Source of the DNA: an uncultured Acetatifactor sp.
GTDB taxonomy: Bacteria > Bacillota > Clostridia > Lachnospirales > Lachnospiraceae
Direction: 5' to 3'
Assembly: GCA_910586775.1 (NCBI GenBank)
Contig: CAJUJN010000019.1
Location: forward strand, 1 to 64,000
DNA: 64,000 bases
Each line of letters opens with the position of its first letter. Position 1 is the stretch's first letter. Of the stretch, positions 17,792 to 26,958 are shown one piece after another. A program made the position numbers and the translations under genes. The notes beneath the pieces were generated by a model that saw only the letters and a list, made by a program, of their open reading frames with translations, made no database searches and was not told where the DNA came from.

Positions 17792-18668
17792 AACCCTTTA
17801 CCTCCGTTTCGCTGATGAATATCTCCTCCAGGGACAGGGGCAGCAGCTCATAAAAGACGGGATTCAGCTGCTCCATAAACGTTTTCACGTCTTCCAGAAG
17901 ACCTCTTGCCGTAAAGGTGTACAGCATCCCCCTGTTTTCCGTGGTCAGAAGCTCCAGCCCCTCTTTCACCTGCCGCAGCATGGTTTCATCCTTAATCACA
18001 CACTGGATTTTCTGTATATTCAGCTTCATCTCATCGATATCCTTCTCAAAGAGGATTCCGCCCTTGTGAAGCAGTCCCACATACTCGCATATATCCTCCA
18101 GTTCCCGCAGATTATGGGAAGCGATGACCGGAGTAAGTCCCCGGCTTTCTATCTCCCTGACAAACACCGTCTTCACCGCCTGGCGCATCACCGGATCCAG
18201 CCCGTCAAAGGTCTCGTCGCAGAACAGATATTTCGTGTTCGCGCAGATTCCGCAGATGACGGAGAGTTGTTTCTTCATTCCCTTGGAAAAGGTATTGATC
18301 TTCCGGCTGATGTCCAGTCCGAATTTCCCCGTCAGCTCCTTCCACTTCTCCGCGTCAAACGCCGGATAATAAGTCCGATAGAGATGGAGCATGTCTTTCG
18401 GCGTCCCGCTTTTGAAAAAATACTGGTCGTCGGAAATATAAAAAATACGGGATTTCGCCTCCGGATTATCGTACACAGGAGCGCCGTCCACGGTTATCTT
18501 CCCCGCTTCCGGCTTCATCACGCCGCACATCAGCCGCATCAATGTGGATTTTCCGGCGCCGTTGGTTCCGATGAGCCCGAATACATGCCCTTCCTCTATT
18601 CTGGCGGTGATGCTGTCCACAGCTTTCACCCTGCCGAAGCTTTTGCTTACATTCTGAATCTCGATCAT
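17766..18668 (-). CDS. ABC transporter ATP-binding protein, YtrB-like
   Basis: A 300-residue ATPase. Walker A is GTNGAGKST (residues 34-42), the signature is FSKGMKKQ in place of LSGGQ, Walker B is YLFCDE with the catalytic Glu, then GLDPVMR, and the switch His is in IASHNLRELE. This divergent signature is typical of ABC-2 exporters paired with GntR regulators (Ytr type). The C-terminal 80 residues are an accessory domain. CAGGAGG precedes the ATG. It is followed by its permease with a 26-bp overlap, and the GntR regulator is 313 bp upstream on the same strand. Confidence 0.93.
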   Translation of the reverse strand: MIEIQNVSKSFGRVKAVDSITARIEEGHVFGLIGTNGAGKSTLMRLMCGVMKPEAGKITVDGAPVYDNPEAKSRIFYISDDQYFFKSGTPKDMLHLYRTYYPAFDAEKWKELTGKFGLDISRKINTFSKGMKKQLSVICGICANTKYLFCDETFDGLDPVMRQAVKTVFVREIESRGLTPVIASHNLRELEDICEYVGLLHKGGILFEKDIDEMKLNIQKIQCVIKDETMLRQVKEGLELLTTENRGMLYTFTARGLLEDVKTFMEQLNPVFYELLPLSLEEIFISETEVKGYDVKALIL

Positions 18669-18981
18669 ACTTATCCTCCTGGCCCTGTTTCATTTCCGCC
18701 CCTTATTCCGCTCCGCCTTCATTCTGTCTCTGCCCCGGTGCCCTTTCTCTGCCGAAATTCGACTGTCAGCCGTATATGGCCGTTTTCCGGCCGCCGGCTG
18801 CATATATCCTTTTTTCCGATTGCCAGCCGCATACATCCATCTATCCTTCATAGATTATGACAGAATACTGTTTTTCCTCTAAGAATGCTCAGTTGTCGTT
18901 TTCCGTATCGCCTTGCGGAAACGCCATCCATAATACATTTTCAGCCGCAACTATTTTCAGCCGGAAATATATTCCTGTTCC
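18669..18981. other. Intergenic region between the GntR regulator and the ATPase
   Basis: I see no gene here. GC-rich direct and inverted motifs of the form GCCGGC/GCCGCATA recur at 18776-18840 (for example GCCGGCTGCATATATCC and GCCGCATACATCC). The ATPase ribosome site CAGGAGG is at its end. A processing site or attenuator is possible but not shown. Confidence 0.4.
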
Positions 18982-19353
18982 TTATCCTTCCTCTCCCTCA
19001 TAAATCCGCTGCAGTTCTTCTCCCAGCCGCTCCCGGGAAAGCCCGGCTTCCCTGGCCTGCAGGGTGACATTTTTCCATTCCCGCAGCACCTTGCCCTGCT
19101 TATTCTCCCGCCACTCGTTCTCCGCGGTGACAAAACTGCCTCTACCGGATACCGTGTAGAGATAGCCGTCCTGCTCCAGCTGAGCGTAGGCACGCTGTAC
19201 GGTATTGGGATTCACGGACAGTTCCATGGCCAGACTGCGCACGCTGGGCATCTTGGTCAGAGGCTCCAGTCCGCCGCTTACAATCAGGCGTTCCAGCTTT
19301 TCCACCACTTGTTCATAGATAGGGCGCTTATCTCGATAATCCAACAAAATCAT
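18982..19353 (-). CDS. GntR-family transcriptional regulator, YtrA subfamily
   Basis: A 123-residue DNA-binding repressor. The winged-helix domain fills residues about 8-75: RPIYEQVVEKLERLIVSG, PSVRSLAMELSVNPNTVQRAY, then YTVSGRGSFV. The short C-terminal tail without an effector domain is the hallmark of the YtrA subfamily, which controls adjacent ABC exporters. The ATG at 19353 is chosen because AGGAAGG lies just upstream and the HTH begins at the normal place. A consensus promoter with an inverted repeat immediately downstream of its -10 precedes the gene, pointing to autoregulation. Confidence 0.9.
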   Translation of the reverse strand: MILLDYRDKRPIYEQVVEKLERLIVSGGLEPLTKMPSVRSLAMELSVNPNTVQRAYAQLEQDGYLYTVSGRGSFVTAENEWRENKQGKVLREWKNVTLQAREAGLSRERLGEELQRIYEGEEG

Positions 19354-19391
19354 GTTCCTTCCTCTCTCATGGTGTCTGAAAAGTAATAAGT

Positions 19392-19410
19392 GTATTAAAT
19401 ATCTTGATAC
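19392..19410. promoter_or_regulatory. Putative operator of the GntR/YtrA regulator
   Basis: GTATTAAATATCTTGATAC is an imperfect palindrome (GTATTAA against TTGATAC, one mismatch) immediately downstream of the -10 box, ideally placed for repression by a GntR dimer. Binding is inferred from position only. Confidence 0.55.
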
Positions 19411-19411
19411 A

Positions 19412-19440
19412 GTTATAGCATAAGAAAAGGGCTCTGTCAA
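19412..19440 (-). promoter_or_regulatory. Sigma-A promoter of the GntR-ABC unit
   Basis: Minus strand: TTGACA (19435-19440), exact 17-bp spacer, TATAAC (19412-19417), near consensus. Confidence 0.75.
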
Positions 19441-19699
19441 TACTGACTGCCCTTTTTCCTTACTTCTTTTCTTTCAGATTTCCTTCCAATACATCCTTGC
19501 CTCATGGGGCGCAGCTCTTTTGTCCGGTCTGTATCCTTATAATTGCCAATCAGCAGCTTCATGGAATCATCAGGCTCTTCCAACGGGCCCGATACGCTTC
19601 TGCTTTCACAGCACCAAAGGCATGGACCCCCATGTCCTCCTCCGGATTGGCCGGAGACCGGGCTAAGCGCCGCCGGCCCTCCGGGAGGAATCATGAAGC
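19441..19699. other. Region between GntR promoter and Nudix gene with no convincing gene
   Basis: A Gly/Arg-rich minus-strand frame overlaps the Nudix stop codon (19437-19703), but it has no ribosome site and low-complexity composition. I see no clear terminator or repeat here. Confidence 0.35.
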
Positions 19700-20302
19700 T
19701 CACCGTATCCTCTTCCCATCCAGAACGGCCTCCGCCAGCGAATCGCCCGTATACCGAAGCTTCAGCGAGAAAAATTCCGCCTGCTCCTCCAGAAGACGGA
19801 AAAATATCTTATCGCCTTCCCAGATGGGAAGCATTGGCACCCTGGATTTTTCCACCCATTCCAGAGTGCCTTCATTGCATTCCGTCAGACTGCCGGTATA
19901 CCTGTCTGCCGTATAGAGAAACATGTATTCCGTTTCATATACATCCGTGCTGAATGTAATGATTCCGCGCAGACGCCAGGAAACCAGCGTCAGCCCTGTC
20001 TCCTCATACACTTCCCGCAGCAGACACTCCTCCGGGGATTCCCCCGCCTCGAAATGCCCGCCGACACCGATCCATTTATCTTTATTGATATCTTTTTCCT
20101 TCTTGATCCGATGAAGCATCAGATAGCTGTCTTCCTTTTCTATATAACAAAGTGTGGTCAGATTGCTGCGCATGCCTGTCTTCTTCTTTCGTTTTTCATC
20201 TCTTCGGAACCGGTTTCCGTCCTGCCTCATCCGAAAACACCAGTCCTGCCTTCCGCCGCCCGGCTGTTCAAAACATTTTTCCTGTTCTTCCTGCTCCATC
20301 AT
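19700..20302 (-). CDS. Nudix hydrolase, 8-oxo-dGTP diphosphatase-like
   Basis: A MutT/Nudix pyrophosphohydrolase. The Nudix box is complete: GHFEAGESPEECLLREVYEE followed by TGL. WIGVGG precedes it and TLCYIEKEDSYLMLHR is the usual first strand of this group. The start is uncertain. An ATG at 20302 has AGGAG upstream but adds about 43 basic, low-complexity residues. The ATG at 20173 gives the normal family length of about 157 residues with only a weak ribosome site. The likely role is clearing oxidised or non-canonical nucleotides; substrate preference cannot be read from sequence. Confidence 0.85.
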   Translation of the reverse strand: MMEQEEQEKCFEQPGGGRQDWCFRMRQDGNRFRRDEKRKKKTGMRSNLTTLCYIEKEDSYLMLHRIKKEKDINKDKWIGVGGHFEAGESPEECLLREVYEETGLTLVSWRLRGIITFSTDVYETEYMFLYTADRYTGSLTECNEGTLEWVEKSRVPMLPIWEGDKIFFRLLEEQAEFFSLKLRYTGDSLAEAVLDGKRIR

Positions 20303-20535
20303 ACCATTTGGCTCCTGCCTTATCAAGATAGTTTTGCGAAATCACGCCGGGAAGCCAACTACAGAACTTTTCAGCCAGACATAAAAAGGCGTAAAAACAA
20401 AACGGTAAAAACAAAAAAGCCACATATTAACTTGCCTGAGCCATAAAGGAATGATATTATGGAATGAGAAAAGTCTCTGCCCATGCCCTGGTAGCGGAAC
20501 GGGCAGATGCGGGACTTCAAACAGGAGGATTTACA

Positions 20536-22332
20536 ATGGAACTGAAATCACGCAAAGACGTCCCCGAAGAACTGACCTGGGATCTGTCTTCCATCTATGC
20601 AGCCGAAGAAGAAATGTACGCAGACGTGGATAAATTAAAACGTCTCAGCGAACATATGGTTCAAACCTACAAAGGAAACCTGAATACCCCGCAGACCATC
20701 AACGCCTGCCTGGATGACCTCAGAGAGCTGCACCACCTGCTCACACTGACCAGCCACTACTGCGACCTGGCGGTCTCAGTCGACTACTATGACACCTATA
20801 ATCAGGAGCGCAACGAGAAACTCTCCCGGTTGGCCTCCGAAATCTCCAGCGCCTTAAGCTTCATCGACAGCGAGCTCACCGCTCAGGACGAAAGCCTTCT
20901 GCTGGAAGCCATCGACGCAGCCACGGACAATAAGCACTATCTGCTGGACATCCTCCGCAGCAAGCCTCACCTGCTGCACCCGGAGACGGAGCGTGCCCTG
21001 GCCGCTCTGTCCCAGACCCTTTATGCCCCTTACCAGCTCTACAATATGGCAAAGCTGGCAGACATGAAGTTCCCGGCCTTTACAGCGAACGGAAAAGAAT
21101 ATCCTCTGGGCTATTCCCTGTTTGAGGACGACTATGAATACGAGAAAAATACAGAAATCCGCCGCAATGCCTTCGCCGCTTTCTCCAGAAAGATATGCGA
21201 GTACGAGAACGTGACGGCCGCTGCCTACAATACCCAGGTACAGACCGAGAAGACCATGTCCACCCTGCGGAGCTTTGATTCCGTATTCGACAGCCTGCTC
21301 TTCCACCAGAAAGTGAGCCGGGAACTGTACAACCGTCAAATCGACCTGATCACGGAAAAGCTGGCTCCCCACATGCGCAGATACGCCCGCCTTCTGAAGA
21401 AAATACACGGCCTGGACAAAATGACCTTTGCCGACCTGAAGATTGCCGTCGACCCGGAATATGACCCGAAAGTTACCATAGAGGAATCCAAAGCCTACAT
21501 AGAAAAAGGCCTTGCTATCCTGGGAGAGGATTATGTGGAGATGATTCAGACGGCATACCGCGACCGCTGGGTGGACTTTGCCCAGAATGCGGGAAAATCC
21601 ACCGGCGGCTTCTGTGCCAGCCCCTACGGGAAGAATTCCTTCATCCTGCTGTCCTGGAACAACCGCATGGCGGACGTCTTCACCCTGGCCCATGAGTTGG
21701 GACATGCCGGACATTTTAAATCATGCAACAGCGCCCAGTCCATTTTTGATACCAATGTATCCACCTATTTCGTGGAGGCTCCCTCCACCATGAACGAGCT
21801 GCTGATGGCACACTATCTGCTGAAAACCAACCCCGACCCCAGATTCCGCCGTTGGGTACTGTCCTGCATGGTCAGCAACACTTATTATCACAATTTCGTC
21901 ACTCATCTGATGGAAGCCGCCTATCAGCGGGAAGTCTACAAAATCGTGGATGAGGGCGGAAGCGTCAATTCGGAGACGTTAAACCGTCTTATGAAAGAAA
22001 CCCTGCAGAAATTCTGGGGTAATGATGTAGAGATTTCCGACGATGCCGCCCACACCTGGATGCGCCAGCCCCACTATTACATGGGCCTGTATTCCTATAC
22101 CTACAGCGCAGGGCTCACCATTGCCACACAGGCATGCAAACGCATCCAGAAAGAAGGACAGCCCGCCGTAGACGACTGGAAGAAAGTCCTGGCCGCCGGA
22201 AGCACCCTGGACCCCGCAGGCCTGGCACAGCTGGCCGGAGTGGATATCACCACAGATGCTCCTCTGCTGGACACCATTGATTATATCGGGGAAATGATTG
22301 CCGAAATCGAGCACCTGACCGAAATATTGTAA
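20536..22332 (+). CDS. pepF: Oligoendopeptidase F, M3B zinc peptidase
   Basis: A 598-residue cytoplasmic metallopeptidase that cuts short peptides. The start (SRKDVPEELTWDLSSIY) is the family's N-terminal signature. The zinc site LAHELGHAGHF is at about residue 386, with a downstream Glu in FVEAPSTMNELLM supplying the third ligand. YSYTYSAGLTIA is the conserved C-terminal block. The ATG at 20536 has CAGGAGG upstream; longer in-frame starts lack this. The gene appears monocistronic, though an IMPase-like gene follows 207 bp later in the same direction. Members act in peptide nutrition or turnover of signal peptides. Confidence 0.96.
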   Translation: MELKSRKDVPEELTWDLSSIYAAEEEMYADVDKLKRLSEHMVQTYKGNLNTPQTINACLDDLRELHHLLTLTSHYCDLAVSVDYYDTYNQERNEKLSRLASEISSALSFIDSELTAQDESLLLEAIDAATDNKHYLLDILRSKPHLLHPETERALAALSQTLYAPYQLYNMAKLADMKFPAFTANGKEYPLGYSLFEDDYEYEKNTEIRRNAFAAFSRKICEYENVTAAAYNTQVQTEKTMSTLRSFDSVFDSLLFHQKVSRELYNRQIDLITEKLAPHMRRYARLLKKIHGLDKMTFADLKIAVDPEYDPKVTIEESKAYIEKGLAILGEDYVEMIQTAYRDRWVDFAQNAGKSTGGFCASPYGKNSFILLSWNNRMADVFTLAHELGHAGHFKSCNSAQSIFDTNVSTYFVEAPSTMNELLMAHYLLKTNPDPRFRRWVLSCMVSNTYYHNFVTHLMEAAYQREVYKIVDEGGSVNSETLNRLMKETLQKFWGNDVEISDDAAHTWMRQPHYYMGLYSYTYSAGLTIATQACKRIQKEGQPAVDDWKKVLAAGSTLDPAGLAQLAGVDITTDAPLLDTIDYIGEMIAEIEHLTEIL

Positions 22333-22539
22333 GTCTGTTACGGGCCTGCCGTTTTGTCTGAATTTCAGCACTGCGGTATAGGAAAAATGCTGATGGATGA
22401 ACAAATTCGTAATTTCTGACGGCCTTGAGTATAAGTTCGGAAAATCATCGGATGAGTGCAAATCCAACATATTTATGACAATTTGCGTCGGCCGCAGCAA
22501 TTTACGCGGCTCGTGCAGCGAATTAAGACAGGAGAAACA

Positions 22540-23310
22540 ATGCAGGAAGAAATCTTACTTCAAAAAATAACGGAAATCGTCCATGAATGCGGAGCCATTC
22601 TGCTCAGTGCCGACGATATCAAGCGTAAAACACATCAAAAAGAGGGAAAGGGAAATTTCGTGACCGACTACGATTCCAGAATTCAGGAAATCCTGGAAAA
22701 ACGCCTGTTGGAACTGGTTCCGGGAGCCGCCTTTCTGGGCGAGGAAGGCCAGATGGACCACACGGATATCTCCAGGGGCTATGCCTTTATCGTAGACCCA
22801 ATCGACGGCACTGCCAATTTTACCAGAGGCTACAATACCAGCTGTATCAGCGTGGCACTGGCATTGGACGGCTATCCCATACTGGGAGTAGTCTACAATC
22901 CCTACCAAATTGAAACTTTCCATGCCATAAAAGGAAAAGGAGCTTTTCTCAACGGAGAACGGATTTATACCTCAGACAGAACTCTTGTAGAAGGCCTTAT
23001 CCTGTTCGGCACGGCTCCCTATCACGCGGAACTGACCAGAAAATCTTTCGAAATAGCCTACCAATACATGTCCCGGGCACAGGACCTTCGCCGCAGCGGC
23101 TCCGCCGCTCTCGACCTGTGCATGATAGCCAGCGGCCGGGCGGAATTTTATTTTGAACTGGAGCTCTGCCCCTGGGACTATGCGGCAGGCGCTTTGATTG
23201 TGGAGGAAGCAGGCGGATTGACCGGAGATTTGCAGGGACATCCTTTAACCTATGGCCGGAAGCAGACTGTGACGGCGAGGGCTCCAAGGGTGGAATTGCT
23301 GGAGTTGTAA
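22540..23310 (+). CDS. Inositol monophosphatase family phosphatase (SuhB/CysQ-like)
   Basis: A 256-residue Mg-dependent, Li-sensitive-type phosphatase. The metal-binding residues are in GEEG, DPIDGTANFTRG and WDYAAGALIVEEAGG, all intact. LRRSGSAALDLCMIASGRAEFYFE is the usual block between the last two. The substrate could be inositol-1-phosphate or another sugar or nucleotide phosphate such as PAP; sequence alone does not decide. CAGGAG lies before the ATG. A strong bidirectional terminator follows 59 bp after the stop. Confidence 0.9.
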   Translation: MQEEILLQKITEIVHECGAILLSADDIKRKTHQKEGKGNFVTDYDSRIQEILEKRLLELVPGAAFLGEEGQMDHTDISRGYAFIVDPIDGTANFTRGYNTSCISVALALDGYPILGVVYNPYQIETFHAIKGKGAFLNGERIYTSDRTLVEGLILFGTAPYHAELTRKSFEIAYQYMSRAQDLRRSGSAALDLCMIASGRAEFYFELELCPWDYAAGALIVEEAGGLTGDLQGHPLTYGRKQTVTARAPRVELLEL

Positions 23311-23368
23311 GCCGAAGCTGATTTCCCTTAACCCACAATAAATTAAATTGAATCATACCTGAAAAAAT

Positions 23369-23415
23369 AAAACCGGAGCAAATCTGTTATCATCAGATAA
23401 ATTTACTCCGGTTTT
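23369..23415. terminator. Bidirectional rho-independent terminator
   Basis: AAAACCGGAG (23369-23378) and CTCCGGTTTT (23406-23415) form a perfect 10-bp stem with A/T runs at both ends. It can end the IMPase-like gene on plus and the serpin remnant on minus. Confidence 0.85.
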
Positions 23416-23425
23416 GCATACAATC

Positions 23426-24525
23426 TTATTTATCTGTTTTCTTCCGGATTACAAAAGTAATCGTTCCCGCCGCTGCTATTACTGCGATCCCGATCACAAC
23501 ATCTAATTCACCCGTCTTGGGAGACTGCACATCTGCTCCCTGTGAATTGTCTAAACCGTCCTGATAAACACCGGCACATTCTGTTCACAGTCAATTATCA
23601 TATAAAGAAACGGTCTGTCCAGATACACCGTCATTACTACCGGTTCTTCTATCGCAGTGCACTCATCCCTTATCTCCACTGCAGTGGCTGCCCCTGCTTT
23701 CGTGCCTTTCTCATCCACTGCGATATAAGTCTTATGCAGCACCCGGCTGATGTAGAGATTTCCGGCCTCAGAATGGCCCAGGCCTGAGAAGTCCGCTGCA
23801 CCGATATCAAAGGCATCCGTCATCCCCATGGACTGCAGGACTTCACTCATTTCAATGCTGTACTCGCTCTCATATTTCGGAATGGCGGCATCCACCTGCG
23901 CCCGTTTTGGATTATCCAGTATTCCGCGTAGTTTTGCACCATTCAGCGTAGACAGATAATCCTGCAGCGCCATGCCCTCCTCCGGCAGCAGCGCCGCAAA
24001 AGCGTATTTCCCGTCCACATAGTATTTCAGAAATCCTTTCGCGTGTTCGTTCTCTAGCCAGGCATTTTCCCTGGAATACATCATATCCGCTTTCTGAACC
24101 CTGCCGTCCTCACAGGTGAACTCGCCCTCACGGACCTGATAGTCATGGCATATCTCCTGCCACTCTGCGTCAAAGGCCAGAGCATTCACCAGGTACATGA
24201 CCGCATCCGGCGGAATCTCATCCAGAATCTGTTCAATCATTCCGTCCGTATTTTCTTTCACCCATCCGTTGATTTCTCTCAGTGTGGAATCATCGAAAGG
24301 CGACCGGTACACTCCGGCTCCGAAAAGCTTTTCATCTGGTTTGTACTTGTCTGCCCGGGGAAGGGCTTCCCTGTAATCAGACAGCCATGCAGACAGTTCC
24401 GGCACGGGCATTCCCATCGCAGTTTCCATCTGCTTCAGAGTCTCGCCTGCGGCTCCGTTTGCCGTCATGGCCAGAATGAAGCAGCCTGTTACCTTTATGG
24501 ACGAAAAAGGCCGAAAAGTTTTCAC
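23426..24525 (-). pseudogene. Serpin with lost N-terminus and a frameshifted sortase anchor
   Basis: The main frame (23551-24525, 324 residues) is a serpin, a protease-inhibitor family. LAMTANGAAGETLKQME, YLVNALAFDAEW, the hinge DEKGTKAGAATAVEI before the reactive loop, and DRPFLYMIIDCEQNVPVFI are recognisable. The N-terminus is wrong: the signal peptide and about 60 residues of helix A-B are missing, and the frame begins with a GTG overlapping the glycerate-kinase stop. After the TAG at 23551 another frame continues with LDNSQGADVQSPKTGELDVV, a hydrophobic helix and RKKTDK. This is an LPxTG-like sorting signal ending at 23426. Adding one T to the GTTTAG run would rejoin it. The original was probably a secreted, wall-anchored serpin; this copy looks inactive. 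Confidence 0.8.
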
Positions 24526-25751
24526 CTCTTAATCAGCAATACGGCCACATCATTGACATTGGTTCCCGTTGCTCCGGTAAAAAGCAGCCCGCCCGCCTTT
24601 TTCAGAGCCTCATAAGAATCATTCTCCTGCAGTGTACGATAAATATCCACTCCAGCATCGGCCAGACGCTCCTTTGTCCTGCCGTCACAGTATCCTCCCG
24701 CCGCGTCGGTAGGGCCGTCTGTCCCGTCGCTTCCCACGCTGAATACTGCCGTATTTTCAAGTCCCGCAATGCCGTCCGCCGCGCCCAGGGCAAGTTCCTG
24801 ATTTCGTCCGCCCTTTCCCTTTCCGGTGAGGTGAACCACTGTCTCACCGCCTGCGATAAAGGCAAGGCTTCTGCTGCTCCCCTGATGGCTCCTGGCAATC
24901 GCTGACAGAAAGCGCCCGGCTTCCCTTGCCTCGCAGTCCAGGCGGTCTGTCAGAATATGCGCCTCATACCCCAGATTTTCGCAGGCCCCGGCGGCCGCCC
25001 GGCACAGATTTCCCACGCTCCCCGTAACCACGGTTTCCACATTGTCCAGTTTCTTCGGCGTCTCCTTTTCCAGGCATACAAAAGCGCTTTCACTTAATTT
25101 TAGCCCGTATTTTTCCGCAATGGCTTTTGCCTGAGCGCATGTGGCCGTATCCGGGCAGGCCGGACCGGAAGCAATCATATCCAGAGGGTCCCCCAGTATG
25201 TCGCTGAGTATGATGTTGTATACCCTGGCCGGATGACAGTGCTGTGCAAATCTGCCGCCCTTTACGCCGGACAGGCGTTTGCGGATAGTGTTCATCTCCA
25301 CAATATCCGCTCCCGAGGCCAGCAGCCGGTTCGTTATGTCCGCCAGCTCCGTCCCTGTTATCAGCGTTTTTTCAAACAGCGCAGAACCGCCGCCTGACAG
25401 CAGGAACAGGACGGTATCCTCTGCCTGCAGGCCCTCCACAAGTTTCAGCGCTTCCTCTGTGGCCAGGAATGAATTCTCGTCCGGAACCGGGTGCCCGGCC
25501 TCGAAGCATCTGACATGTTTTAATTCCCCTCTTACATGTCCGTATTTGGTTATGCATATGCCGCTTTCGATTCGGTTTCCCAGGACTTCTTCCGCTGTTT
25601 TCGCCATCTGCCATGCAGCTTTGCCTGCGGAGATCAGGTATATTCTGCCGTTTCCGAATTCTCTGTCTTTCAGCGCCCGGGTTACAGCCGCATCCGGCAT
25701 GACCTGCCGGATGGCTTCCTTTATGATGATTTCTGCGTCTTCTCTCAGCAT
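24522..25751 (-). CDS. Glycerate 2-kinase, MOFRL family (GckA/TtuD type)
   Basis: A 409-residue ATP-dependent kinase phosphorylating D-glycerate, linking glycerate or tartronate breakdown to glycolysis. Family blocks are visible: ISAGKAAWQMA, FEAGHPVPDENS, FLLSGGGSALFEKT, EMNTIRKRLSGVKGG, LSDILGDPLDMIASGP and the MOFRL segment GGRNQELALGAA ... SVGSDGTDGPTDAAGG. The ATG at 25751 follows AAAGGAC. A 7-bp inverted repeat lies 34 bp upstream. The last four bases overlap the GTG of the serpin remnant, so the deletion that truncated the serpin joined it to this gene. Confidence 0.92.
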   Translation of the reverse strand: MLREDAEIIIKEAIRQVMPDAAVTRALKDREFGNGRIYLISAGKAAWQMAKTAEEVLGNRIESGICITKYGHVRGELKHVRCFEAGHPVPDENSFLATEEALKLVEGLQAEDTVLFLLSGGGSALFEKTLITGTELADITNRLLASGADIVEMNTIRKRLSGVKGGRFAQHCHPARVYNIILSDILGDPLDMIASGPACPDTATCAQAKAIAEKYGLKLSESAFVCLEKETPKKLDNVETVVTGSVGNLCRAAAGACENLGYEAHILTDRLDCEAREAGRFLSAIARSHQGSSRSLAFIAGGETVVHLTGKGKGGRNQELALGAADGIAGLENTAVFSVGSDGTDGPTDAAGGYCDGRTKERLADAGVDIYRTLQENDSYEALKKAGGLLFTGATGTNVNDVAVLLIKR

Positions 25752-25784
25752 GTTCTGTCCTTTCCAGGTAGGATTTCCCAATAT

Positions 25785-25803
25785 ATTGACTTCTATAGTC
25801 AAT
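25785..25803. promoter_or_regulatory. Inverted repeat upstream of the glycerate kinase gene
   Basis: ATTGACT (25785-25791), 5-bp centre, AGTCAAT (25797-25803): a perfect 7-bp dyad that includes a TTGAC-like -35 element on both strands. A candidate operator; the regulator is unknown. Confidence 0.4.
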
Positions 25804-26021
25804 TGTTTCTGATATCGTTCTTTTAATACCATTCTACTGATTTGTACTGTTTATTGCTGACATTTGCCCACGAAAATGAATAAGGTGTGAGTATTGCAAC
25901 TTCTGATTTTGCCTCGCTGGTTCTACACCGCTGACTTCACTTTACCGATGTATGAACAATTCATAAGGCACGATTCTGACCGCCTGCTCTATCCTGCTGC
26001 ACCATGAGAAACGGACACTGT

Positions 26022-26801
26022 TTACCAGCCTTGTATCTCATAAGCTATATATTTATGGTCGAAATGATATCCCAACTTCTCCGCCAGTGCCACTGACCAG
26101 AGATTCTGCGCATCCCAGCTGGGATACCAGCCCTTCCTCAGGCATTCCAAAATCAATTTTGCCCCGCAGACTGTGGCAAGGCCCTTTCTCCGGTAATCCT
26201 CCCTGGTATCAATTTCAATCTCTATGCCTCCAAAGTAACCAGAATAAGAAGACGCCCCCGAAACCGGCTCTCCATCTCTCAGGATAACCGCTCCAAGCCC
26301 ATATCGACAATACATGCCGTAATCATCATACTGTGACACCCAGTCCCGGCACCAGGAAATATCCCTGCATCGCCGGAACAGGGCTTCGTCCATCATTTTC
26401 AGTTCGTATCCCTCCGGCAGCCTGTCCACTGCCGCCTGCAGATGCGCCGAAGCCACTCTTCCTCCAAAAGCCTCCGGCTCTTTCTTTATGGCATATCGGA
26501 ACACCTTTCTTGCCTTTTTCTGATAACATTCTTCAATCAGGACTCCCCATGCCTCATCCTGAGGCACCATAATCACAAAATCCTGTATACACTGCTCAGG
26601 CTTATACATTACAAGTTCCTTATCCGGCTCACCCGCCAGAAAGCAGAAATCTCCCAACAGTGCCATGGCTGATGCCGGCATCTCGGCTGAGTCCCCGTAG
26701 ATATGCCCCATCACCCCCTGAAGACATGACCAAATCAGAGTTTCCTCCCAGTTTCCAAACAGGGATGCTGCTTTTTCGCCCGGCTTTATTTCGCAAATCA
26801 T
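26022..26801 (-). CDS. GNAT family N-acetyltransferase
   Basis: A 259-residue protein. The C-terminal half has the GNAT fold signature: EIDTREDYRRKGLATVCGAKL contains the acetyl-CoA loop (RRKGLA), followed by PSWDAQNLWSVALAEKLGY, the usual final strands. The N-terminal 110 residues fit the GNAT_acetyltran-like subgroup of Firmicutes. AGGAGAAAT lies before the ATG. The acceptor is unknown. It stands alone between the glycerate kinase and a secreted protein, with no shared promoter evident. Confidence 0.85.
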   Translation of the reverse strand: MICEIKPGEKAASLFGNWEETLIWSCLQGVMGHIYGDSAEMPASAMALLGDFCFLAGEPDKELVMYKPEQCIQDFVIMVPQDEAWGVLIEECYQKKARKVFRYAIKKEPEAFGGRVASAHLQAAVDRLPEGYELKMMDEALFRRCRDISWCRDWVSQYDDYGMYCRYGLGAVILRDGEPVSGASSYSGYFGGIEIEIDTREDYRRKGLATVCGAKLILECLRKGWYPSWDAQNLWSVALAEKLGYHFDHKYIAYEIQGW

Positions 26802-26958
26802 CCGATTTCTCCTATTTTTCCTCTTTTATAACCATGGGTATTCATTAATTGTTTTCTGTACCACTCTGCAAAAAATGCTCCCTTTACGCAAATCTGAACT
26901 GTTACCACAAAATCCATATCGCCAACGAAAGCAACATGATACATGCAGCATGCACGGC

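Noticed and set aside
19437..19703. Minus-strand open frame after the Nudix gene
   Set aside because: No ribosome site, Gly/Arg-rich, no conserved-looking domain.
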